DNA of 64,000 nucleotides, taken from contig NZ_CP069421.1 of the NCBI RefSeq assembly GCF_018118585.1, forward strand, positions 1,240,001 through 1,304,000, given 5' to 3'. The translations under genes were made by a program, and so were the position numbers. Of this stretch, positions 57,114 to 64,000 are shown piece by piece. Each line of letters opens with the position of its first letter. Position 1 is the first letter of the stretch. Source of the DNA: Aristaeella lactis (GTDB lineage Bacteria > Bacillota > Clostridia > Christensenellales > Aristaeellaceae). The notes beneath the pieces were generated by a model that was given only the letters and a program-made list of their open reading frames with translations, was not told the DNA's origin and did not search any database.

Positions 57114-58349
57114 TTAGTCCTTGATGCCGGAGGAGGCCATGGTCTCCAGGATCCGGCTCTGGCTGAAGATAAAGATAAGGATCGGAACCATTGTGATAAT
57201 CATTGTGGCCGCGGCCGTTTCACCCGTACGTGCGATATTGGTCATGGTCTGGCCCTGGATCTGGTTCATGGCGTAGACCAGCGGCTTTTTCGCTTCAGAA
57301 TAGATCAGCGTTGTGGCCGGGTTGTTCCACAGGGCCTGCACGCTGAAGATGATCATCGTCAGCCAGGCAGGCTTGACGTTGGGCATCACGATGCTCCAGA
57401 ACACCCGGAACCGGCTGGCGCCGTCAATGGTCGCCGCCTCGATCAGGGCTGTGGGCAGTCCTTCCATGAACTGCTTCATCAGGAACAGGCCGATCGGAGC
57501 GCAGAAGGCCGGCAGGATCAGGGACCAGTAGGTATCCACCATGCCCAGCTTGCTCATGATCAGGTAGTTCGGAATACCGGTCACGTAACCGGAGAACATC
57601 AGGCAGGTGGTGACCAGGCCGAAGAACAGCCGTCCGCCGGGGAATTCATACTTGGCCAGTACGAAGGCCGCCATGCCGGCAACGACCAGGTGGCCGAATG
57701 TACCGACAACCGTTACGAAGATGGTGTTCATCAGGTACCGGCTGAACGGAACGAAGCTCTTCCCCATCGTGACAAACAGGTCGGAGAAGTTGTCCAGGGT
57801 CGGATGGCTGGGCCAGATGGGCGGCGGAATCCGCAGCAGTTCATCCAGCGGTTTCAGCGCTGAACCGATCATGAAGAACAGCGGGAAGAACATCGCCATA
57901 GCGACGATCAGCAGCATCAGGTAGATCACGATATCGCCGCCGATGGACCGGTTGGGATGGCGCCGGGTGATCAGATGCTTCTTCGGCACTTCGATCTTCT
58001 GGCCCAGCCGTTCCGCCTGCTCATGCAGAATATCGCCGCGGGTCTTCACCACAACAGGCTTATCCGCCCAGTTCTTGTCCATGAAGCTGTGAAGCTTCAG
58101 GCCCTGGGCCAGTTCAAACACATATCGGGTGTCATCCTTCAGGATGACCGTAATCTGGCTGGTGGTGCCGCCCCGGCGGATGTTGTCCATCCGGTTCATC
58201 CGGGCGTAATGCCACTCGGCCATGGGCTCCTTTTTGCCCTTGGCATAGAATGCCGCACCCTGTTCACCCGCGACCAGTTCGCCGCGGAATTTTTTTCCGT
58301 TGATCAGCTGCAGGGTACCGCTGGATCTGACCGTATTGTTCTCACTCAT
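57114..58349 (-). CDS. Carbohydrate ABC permease (MalG type) fused to an N-terminal GRAM/PH-like cytoplasmic domain
   Basis: The 411-residue product is about 130 residues longer at the N-terminus than normal MalG-type permeases. Residues about 8-90 (SGTLQLINGKKFRGELVAG, ITVILKDDTRYVFELAQG) have a beta-strand pattern like GRAM/PH domains, and a linker follows. The permease part (about 135-411) has six helices and the EAA loop IEAATIDGASRFRVFWSIVMP. The start ATG is one base before the stop codon of the MalF-type gene. The added domain could sense lipid, ATPase or regulator on the cytoplasmic side; this is inference. Confidence 0.85.
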   Translation of the reverse strand: MSENNTVRSSGTLQLINGKKFRGELVAGEQGAAFYAKGKKEPMAEWHYARMNRMDNIRRGGTTSQITVILKDDTRYVFELAQGLKLHSFMDKNWADKPVVVKTRGDILHEQAERLGQKIEVPKKHLITRRHPNRSIGGDIVIYLMLLIVAMAMFFPLFFMIGSALKPLDELLRIPPPIWPSHPTLDNFSDLFVTMGKSFVPFSRYLMNTIFVTVVGTFGHLVVAGMAAFVLAKYEFPGGRLFFGLVTTCLMFSGYVTGIPNYLIMSKLGMVDTYWSLILPAFCAPIGLFLMKQFMEGLPTALIEAATIDGASRFRVFWSIVMPNVKPAWLTMIIFSVQALWNNPATTLIYSEAKKPLVYAMNQIQGQTMTNIARTGETAAATMIITMVPILIFIFSQSRILETMASSGIKD

Positions 58350-58350
58350 A

Positions 58351-59295
58351 TCAGGTACCCACCCTTCCCAGCAACGCGGCGATTGCTTTCTTACTGATGA
58401 TCATAGCCAGGAACAGGATTACCGCGACGGCACTGGCGTAGCCCATCTCAAACCGGACGAAACCGTAGTCGAACAGGTGGGTAACCACCGTGCGCGCGGC
58501 ATAGTCCGTGGAGGGAAAACCGCACAGGGCCCGCGGAACGTCGCTGATATTGAAAGAGGAAGCGATGCTCATAACCGCGCCGAACAGCAGCATGGGCTTC
58601 ATGCTGGGCAGCGTGATATGGTACAGCTCCTGCCAGCGGTTGCGGACGCCGTCCACATAACCCGCTTCATACATGCTGCGGTCGATGCCCTGGAAACCGG
58701 CCACAAAGCTCAGGAAGCCGGTACCCATGCTCATCCACAGGCTGACAATGATAACGATGGTCAGCATATACCGGGGATCCAGCAGCCACATGTTCGGCGC
58801 GTTCAGGATGCCCAGCTCGATCAGGATGGAGTTCAGCCAGCCATAGGCATCGGCACGGAACAGGGTGCTGAAAACCGTGATGGCGCCGGCGCCCAGCGAG
58901 GGAGCGTAGAAAACGATCACCGCGATTGCCCGCAGCCACTTCGGCAGTTCATTGATAAACCAGGCGAACAGGAAGGACAGGATATATCCCACCGGTCCGA
59001 CGATCACCGCGCAGACGAGGGTGTTTTTGATGGAAGTCAGGAACACTTCGTCCTGCAGGATCAGGTTGATGTAGTTCTGGAGGCCGATAAACCGCGGGGG
59101 CTCCAGGATGTTGTAATAGGTAAAGCTCAGAACGATGGACGTTGCGATCGGCAGGATAAAGAAGGTGAAAAACAGGATCGCATACGGCGCGAGGAACAGG
59201 TAGCATCCCTTGTTCCGCTTCGCCAGCGTCCAGCCATGAGCCATCTTTTCCCGCTTCATGGTCAGGAATCTTGACGCAAAAGACTGTGACTGCAT
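58351..59295 (-). CDS. Carbohydrate ABC transporter permease (MalF type)
   Basis: The 314-residue product has six membrane helices, opening with CYLFLAPYAILFFTFFILPI, and the EAA loop MYEAGYVDGVRNRWQELYHITLP (one Ala replaced by Gly). It pairs with the GRAM-like MalG-type permease and with the large binding protein encoded 23 bases upstream. ATG at 59295 follows AGGAGG; nine in-frame codons further upstream overlap that site and are rejected. Confidence 0.93.
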   Translation of the reverse strand: MQSQSFASRFLTMKREKMAHGWTLAKRNKGCYLFLAPYAILFFTFFILPIATSIVLSFTYYNILEPPRFIGLQNYINLILQDEVFLTSIKNTLVCAVIVGPVGYILSFLFAWFINELPKWLRAIAVIVFYAPSLGAGAITVFSTLFRADAYGWLNSILIELGILNAPNMWLLDPRYMLTIVIIVSLWMSMGTGFLSFVAGFQGIDRSMYEAGYVDGVRNRWQELYHITLPSMKPMLLFGAVMSIASSFNISDVPRALCGFPSTDYAARTVVTHLFDYGFVRFEMGYASAVAVILFLAMIISKKAIAALLGRVGT

Positions 59296-59318
59296 GATTG
59301 CTCTTCCTCCTTCCTTCC

Positions 59319-62204
59319 TCAATCGATCGGCAGGTTGAATTCCCGCCGTTTTATCTTGATCTCTTCGTTAATGGTCCGCGCGTAGGTCAGCAGCGTTTCC
59401 CGCTTGTCTTCCTTGTTGTTGATCACGCGGCGGATGGCGTTGATCAGGTGACGGACTGTGGAGTAACCGCCGGCGATCTCAGGCCATCCCCTGGTATACT
59501 GTGCCTGCTCCTGCAGCACCTTCAGCTGTTTGCCGGACCAGGCCAGCTGCTTCACCGCTTCCTGGTTCGCGGTCTGGTACCGGGCGGAAGCGCCCAGGAT
59601 ACTTTCCATCTCGCGGCCGAAGCGGACCTGCGTGTCTGTGCTGACCCACCACTTCATGAACTCCCAGGCGTTCTGTTTCACCTTTTCGTCATCCGTGGCG
59701 ATCATCATGCAGCAAAGGCCGCTTGTCTGTCCGGTATGATCAATGGTGCCGTCCTCCTTCTTCGTGCCGGGCAGCAGGGTGAAGTCCCACAGGCCCCGGA
59801 TTTCAGGAGCGGAAACCATCAGCTGGTTGTACATGTCATAGTTGGATACGCCCAGGGGCATCTGGCCGCTGCGGAAACGGCTCTTGAAGTCGAACACCGT
59901 CGGCAGGCCGTAATCGTTATACAGGCTCGTGTACAGGGAGAAGCCCGCCACGCCGGCTTCGCTGTCGACCAGCGTCCGCTTGGCATCCTTGTCATAGATG
60001 GATCCGCCGTTCTGGAAGATCATGGAGTCCAGGATCGACGCGTCCGCATTGACGATATCCGGGAAGGAAACACCGAACTCCAGGCTGTTGCCCTGGAGGG
60101 TCGGCAGCTGGGCAATCACTTCATCCCAGGTCTGGGGAATCGGCAGGCCCAGTTCCTCCATGATGTCCTTGCGGTAGAACAGCACCGGGTAGTTCATGGT
60201 CTCGGGAAGGCCGTAAACACCGGAATGGGTACCATCGTTGTAGATCATCGGCTCGATGATGCTGCTGGTGAAATCTTTGGTGACTTCCTCATAATCATCG
60301 AACTGGGTCAGGTCTTCCACCGCGTGGCGCATGGCGTAGTTCACGGCGAACCAGCTGCTCAGGTTCAGGGTGATGTCCGGTCCGTTACCGGCCACAACCG
60401 CCGGCAGGATCGCGTCCTGAAGCACCAGCTTCAGGTTGACCTTAATGCCGGTCTTTGCCGTGAAGGAGTCGTCCACCATGGTCTTCATGACCGTGCTCTG
60501 GTCGCGGCCGGTGGTGATCCAGATCTCCAGCACGTCATCCGTATCTTCGTATTTGTCGCCCAGGCTGTTGTAGTCGATCGTGAAGGAGCTCACGCAGCTG
60601 CGGATCTCATGGATCACATCCTGGAAAACATTGCTGTTCACTTCAGGGATCTTCGCGTTCTCACCGGTCACCATGATCAGGTCCACGTCCAGTTTGCTTT
60701 CGGACATGTTCTGCATGGCGGTACCCAGGGAGGTGATATTGTCCTTGAAGTTGGAGAAGGATTCCGTGATCCTTTCATTGTGCTCCACAAACTTCTCCAG
60801 CTGGTTGGCCAGCGTCTGGGCCGCGGCGATCCGGTCGCTCTTCTCACCGGTGGTGGCCACTGTATCGTCCACGATCTTGTACAGGCGCTTGCTTTCCAGA
60901 TCCATACCCTCGATGACTTCGGGGTAAACCTGGTCCAGCTTGTAATCGCGGTACCGGTCCGGATTCACACCGGTCAGCACCAGCACCTTGCGGTAGATCT
61001 GGTTCAGGCGGTAGATGCTGTCCTCCACATTTTTCAGAATCGGACCCATCTCGCCCAGGGTGACTTCCATCCGGATGGTGTGATCACCCTTGGTCAGATA
61101 GAAACGGCAGGGATTTCCGTCCTTGTCACTCAGGGTGCGCATTTCCCAGTTGTTCCGGTAGCTGAAAGTCACGGCTTCCAGGTCTTCAAAGGGAACCACG
61201 CCGTCAATGTAGATCATCCGGGCGGACAGGGCACCGCGCTGGTACATCTGCCTTGCCTTGATGGAGATGTTGTAGTAACCGTCCTCCGGAACGGAGAAGG
61301 GCCATTCAATCCATTCACCGGGGTTGGTCCAGGCATCGCCGCCGATATAGTTCAGGATGGTATTGCTGACAGAATAGGGCTCTGTCAGGGCGGAGCTGCG
61401 GTCATAGCGGGCGTACAGGCTCGGTTCGCTCCGCAGCTTGGAGGACTCACCCTGGATCGTCTGGCTGTAATTCAGTCCCGTCTCGGTCATGGTGACCTCG
61501 GGCTGCGCCGCGAGATATTCCTCATACGTCGGGAACTTTGCGATAGGCAGCAGCCGGACGGCGCACAGGATCACAGGCTCGTTGACAGCCCGGATCGTCA
61601 GCTCATTTTCGCCTTCATTGAAATAGAAGGCGTAGGGCTCCGTCTGGTAACCCATGTCATCCTTGCAGTAGGCAGTCTGCTTCTCAAAGCGTTCCACCTG
61701 CGTGGGACGGACGTCATTCCCCTGGTTGTCCTTCCGCACCTCGCCGGCGTCCGTCCACAACCGGGGAAAAGAAAGCGTGCTCGCGCCGGAGAAGGGTACT
61801 TCCCCATTGATCGCGATCTCACGCTCAATATCAATACCGCGGCTTTCCACGGTAAGGTAATCCAGTTGTATGTTGTACAGGCCGGCCTTGGGCATAGTAA
61901 CCTTCCAGGTCAGGTCAGACTCGTCCGCCGTCATGATGCCGTCCGCGCAGACTTCGCCGCCTTCACCTTCGAAGGAGGCCAGGTCCACTTCCACGGCTTC
62001 TGTAACCGCCGGCAGGTCCTTGTACTGCTCCAGGTAGGCAGTATAAGTGTTGCTCCGGCCGATACCGGTTACATCGGTGGACAGGTCGACGCCCTCGTAC
62101 TTGCTCTTGAAATTGTTTTCGGAGCGGCTGAGCAGCCAGATTCCGCCAATCACAAGAACAGCGACAAGGACGCCGATGAGAATGTTCCGCCATTTCCTTG
62201 ACAT
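59319..62204 (-). CDS. Large membrane-anchored sugar-binding protein with N-terminal carbohydrate-module-like domains
   Basis: The product is 961 residues, more than twice the usual length of a family 1 binding protein. An N-terminal membrane helix (about 6-25) without a lipobox anchors it. Two beta-rich domains follow: about 65-220 (LTWKVTMPKAGLYNIQLDYL, EIAINGEVPFSGAS) and about 235-400 (GEWIEWPFSVPEDGYYNISI, RMIYIDGVVPFED). They have the look of CBM6/CBM35-type carbohydrate modules. A helical spacer (about 400-520) leads to the binding-protein domain (about 535-930: ASILDSMIFQNGGSIYD, FMKWWVSTDTQVRFG). ATG at 62204 follows GGGAGAG. A perfect-consensus promoter precedes it. Predicted to capture polymer-bound oligosaccharides for the adjoining permeases. 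Confidence 0.85.
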   Translation of the reverse strand: MSRKWRNILIGVLVAVLVIGGIWLLSRSENNFKSKYEGVDLSTDVTGIGRSNTYTAYLEQYKDLPAVTEAVEVDLASFEGEGGEVCADGIMTADESDLTWKVTMPKAGLYNIQLDYLTVESRGIDIEREIAINGEVPFSGASTLSFPRLWTDAGEVRKDNQGNDVRPTQVERFEKQTAYCKDDMGYQTEPYAFYFNEGENELTIRAVNEPVILCAVRLLPIAKFPTYEEYLAAQPEVTMTETGLNYSQTIQGESSKLRSEPSLYARYDRSSALTEPYSVSNTILNYIGGDAWTNPGEWIEWPFSVPEDGYYNISIKARQMYQRGALSARMIYIDGVVPFEDLEAVTFSYRNNWEMRTLSDKDGNPCRFYLTKGDHTIRMEVTLGEMGPILKNVEDSIYRLNQIYRKVLVLTGVNPDRYRDYKLDQVYPEVIEGMDLESKRLYKIVDDTVATTGEKSDRIAAAQTLANQLEKFVEHNERITESFSNFKDNITSLGTAMQNMSESKLDVDLIMVTGENAKIPEVNSNVFQDVIHEIRSCVSSFTIDYNSLGDKYEDTDDVLEIWITTGRDQSTVMKTMVDDSFTAKTGIKVNLKLVLQDAILPAVVAGNGPDITLNLSSWFAVNYAMRHAVEDLTQFDDYEEVTKDFTSSIIEPMIYNDGTHSGVYGLPETMNYPVLFYRKDIMEELGLPIPQTWDEVIAQLPTLQGNSLEFGVSFPDIVNADASILDSMIFQNGGSIYDKDAKRTLVDSEAGVAGFSLYTSLYNDYGLPTVFDFKSRFRSGQMPLGVSNYDMYNQLMVSAPEIRGLWDFTLLPGTKKEDGTIDHTGQTSGLCCMMIATDDEKVKQNAWEFMKWWVSTDTQVRFGREMESILGASARYQTANQEAVKQLAWSGKQLKVLQEQAQYTRGWPEIAGGYSTVRHLINAIRRVINNKEDKRETLLTYARTINEEIKIKRREFNLPID

Positions 62205-62302
62205 GAGTTCATCTCTCCCAATCACGGCGTTGAGACGCCGCAAAAATCAAGTATCCGGGATTGTTAAATTGGTTGGAATTACACCAGAAATAAACCTTTT
62301 TA

Positions 62303-62331
62303 ATTATATAGATATTACTGTTGCATGTCAA
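62303..62331 (-). promoter_or_regulatory. Perfect-consensus promoter of the nine-gene sugar uptake cluster
   Basis: On the minus strand TTGACA (62326-62331), 17 bases, TATAAT (62303-62308). The palindrome TGTACGTACA (62333-62342) lies just upstream of the -35, a likely operator. The leader is about 95 bases. Confidence 0.88.
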
Positions 62332-62344
62332 ATGTACGTACAAC

Positions 62345-62371
62345 AAGGCGGTGCCATTTCGGCACCGCCTT
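62345..62371 (-). terminator. Hairpin terminator after pheT
   Basis: 11-bp stem AAGGCGGTGCC with GGCACCGCCTT and an ATTTC loop, about 35 bases after the pheT stop codon. The T run after it is weak (TTGTTGT) and runs into the operator-like palindrome of the next operon. Confidence 0.7.
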
Positions 62372-62404
62372 CCGGAAATGTTTTCAGTGTTGAAAAACCT
62401 ATGA

Positions 62405-64000
62405 TTATCTGATCTCAGCGCCCAGTTTGAACTTCAGGTTGCCAAGAATTTTTTTAATGTATTTATCAAGTTCTTCGGGCTGGAGGGGCTTGTCATCCGC
62501 CTCAAAAGTGATCTTGAAGGCCATGCTCTTGCGGCCCTCACCGATCTGCTCGCCCCGGTAGATATCGAACAGCTCCACATCGCTGACCTTCGGGCAGGCC
62601 CGGGCGATCTCGTGCATCAGGTCGCCGCAGGGCGTTTCCTCCGCAACGGTCAGTGCCAGGTCTCGTACGGCAGCCGGGAACGCGGACAGCGGACGGTAAC
62701 GGAAGCTGGCGGCCATATGGCTCATCATGGTTCCGTAGTCGATCTCGCCCAGGAAGATCTTGTGGTTGGACTTGGCATCCTTGTGCAGCTTCAGTTCGCC
62801 GGTTACTTCATTCGCCAGCTTGCCGAAGCAGCCGATCCGCTCCCCTTCGCAAAGGATGTAGGCGGCGATGCCGGGATGCAGCCACGGCACGTCCGTGGCG
62901 CGTTCCACGTCGAACTTCAGGCCCAGCGCCTTCCCCAGGGCTTCCACCGTACCCTTGACGGTGAAGAAGTCTTCCTGCTCGCCGAAGGCGGCAAAGCCAA
63001 GGTGCGGCCGTTCGTCCGGCAGTTCCCCGCCCTCACGCGGGATATAGATATTGCTGATCTCGAAGATCCGGCCTTCGTTGTTGCCCTTCTTCAGGTTCTC
63101 CACAACCACGTTCATCAGGCTGGGTACCAGCAGGGGCCGCATGATGGCCAGGTTCGCGGAGATCGGGTTTTTGATCCGCAGCACATTCCGTTCCGGCGCG
63201 TCCTCCGGGATCCGCATGAAATCCAGGTCGCTGTCGGCATAGAAGGACAGCGTGTAGGCCTCGTGGTATCCCTGGCCGCACATGATGCGGCAGACCCGTT
63301 CCTTCCGCTGCTGTGCGGGAGTCTTTCCGCCGGTGGTCACGGTGGCGTTCTTCAGGAAGGTGGGGGTTACATGGTCATAACCGTACTCACGGATCACTTC
63401 CTCCGCCAGGTCCGGCTCACCGACCTCGATATCCTCACGGTACCGGGGCGCGGTTACATCCAGGGTGTCCCCGTCCTGCTTCACTTCAAAGCTCAGGTTC
63501 TTCAGGATCCGGAGCACGTCCTCCGCGGGCACCTCAATGCCCAGGATGTCGTTGATCCGCTTCAGGCTGGCAGTGAAACGCTTGCCGGTCCGCGGCGCGC
63601 CCGCGCTGCAGTCAAAGGCGCTGGAGGTGATCTCGCCGCAGCCCAGCTCCTGGATCAGGTGCAGGGCCCGGGCCATGCCCAGCTCCGTAATGTATTCGCT
63701 GATGCCCTTCTCAAACCGGGCGGAAGAATCGCTGCTCTGTCCGAGCGCGCGGGAGGTCCGGCGAACGTTGTCCCGGGCGAACTTCGCCGCTTCAAACAGC
63801 AGCTGGGTGGTGTTTTCCGTAATTTCGCTGTTCAGGCCGCCCATGATGCCCGCCAGGGCCACCGGACGGTTGCCGTCGCAGATCACCAGGTTTTCAGGCG
63901 TCAGGGTGAATTCCTTCTCATCCAGGGTCTGGATCTTCTCCCCGTCCTTTGCCCGGCGGACGATGATCCGGCGATCCTGCAGCTGGTCCATGTCAAAGGC
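62405..64000 (-). CDS. pheT: Phenylalanine--tRNA ligase beta subunit, C-terminal two thirds (cut by window edge)
   Basis: Subunit of the (alpha-beta)2 enzyme that charges tRNA-Phe. The last 531 codons are present, out of about 800. Visible parts are the B3/B4 editing domain end (GGLNSEITENTTQLLFEAAKF, then ARFEKGIS), the B5 domain (about 130-215 of this part, RINDILGIEVPAEDVLRIL), the catalytic-like core (GYHEAYTLSF, NPISANLAIMRPLLVPS) and the C-terminal anticodon-binding FDX-ACB domain (PLSAFPAAVRDLALTV ... KLGAEIR). The N-terminal tRNA-binding domain and pheS would lie beyond 64000. Confidence 0.97.
   Translation of the reverse strand, partial: AFDMDQLQDRRIIVRRAKDGEKIQTLDEKEFTLTPENLVICDGNRPVALAGIMGGLNSEITENTTQLLFEAAKFARDNVRRTSRALGQSSDSSARFEKGISEYITELGMARALHLIQELGCGEITSSAFDCSAGAPRTGKRFTASLKRINDILGIEVPAEDVLRILKNLSFEVKQDGDTLDVTAPRYREDIEVGEPDLAEEVIREYGYDHVTPTFLKNATVTTGGKTPAQQRKERVCRIMCGQGYHEAYTLSFYADSDLDFMRIPEDAPERNVLRIKNPISANLAIMRPLLVPSLMNVVVENLKKGNNEGRIFEISNIYIPREGGELPDERPHLGFAAFGEQEDFFTVKGTVEALGKALGLKFDVERATDVPWLHPGIAAYILCEGERIGCFGKLANEVTGELKLHKDAKSNHKIFLGEIDYGTMMSHMAASFRYRPLSAFPAAVRDLALTVAEETPCGDLMHEIARACPKVSDVELFDIYRGEQIGEGRKSMAFKITFEADDKPLQPEELDKYIKKILGNLKFKLGAEIR

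Noticed and set aside
59298-62201. Open frame of 967 codons on the plus strand opposite the large binding protein
   Set aside because: Shadow of the minus-strand gene, which shows clear family motifs, promoter and ribosome binding site.

Overview
The window looks like a chromosomal segment of an anaerobic, plant-fibre-degrading member of the Clostridia (Bacillota), of the gut or rumen type. This is inferred from the FabK-type enoyl-ACP reductase, the Firmicutes-style ribosomal protein gene content, strong sigma-A promoters (TTGACA-N17-TATAAT), LPxTG pili with a class C sortase, and a GH5/GH10/GH94 plant-glycan set. GC-rich genes are separated by AT-rich spacers full of short repeats. I cannot name the species from sequence alone.

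Layout. 1-1.3 kb: acpP-fabK-fabD (fabD cut by the window edge). 1.6-9.0 kb (minus): a probable single operon ybxF-rpsL-rpsG-fusA-tuf-rpmG-secE-nusG-rplK-rplA, with one strong promoter, a likely L1-binding mRNA leader, and no rplJ-rplL. 9.4-18.5 kb: an exported metallo-beta-lactamase-fold protein (minus) divergent from rpoB-rpoC (plus). This block is bracketed by two copies of a long palindromic element, and inverting it would restore the usual rpoC-ybxF-rpsL order. 18.5-25.7 kb: serC-serA, a GH94 phosphorylase with trmO, and an M29 aminopeptidase. 25.7-46.8 kb (minus): an eleven-gene surface/pilus locus. 47-48.6 kb: a CBM22-like/GH10 xylanase. 48.7-62.2 kb (minus): a nine-gene sugar-uptake cluster with two permease pairs, two solute-binding proteins, DUF5696-like, YIP1-like and NHL-propeller membrane proteins, and no ATPase. 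62.4-64 kb: the 3' two thirds of pheT.

The pilus locus is the most unusual part. It encodes one intact class C sortase, an LPSTG backbone pilin, a 3315-residue LPSTG adhesin and a secreted GH5 cellulase. It also encodes a sortase-fold protein that has lost its catalytic His and Cys, and two signal-peptidase-fold proteins that have lost the catalytic Ser; one of these carries an inserted SpaA/Cna-B-like segment. A family 5 solute-binding protein and a Pro/Thr-rich minor pilin without a sorting signal are in the same operon. The degenerate enzymes recall the non-catalytic SipA/LepA pilus factors of streptococci. The working model, which is inference, is a fibre-binding pilus built with pseudoenzyme scaffolds and expressed together with a cellulase. 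The xylanase and the ATPase-less importers next door would then take up the released oligosaccharides, with GH94 splitting them by phosphorolysis. Four of these promoters carry a TGTAC-type motif or AAACGTTT palindrome near the -35 box, suggesting LacI-type control. No transcription factor, tRNA, rRNA, CRISPR array or transposase gene was found in the window.
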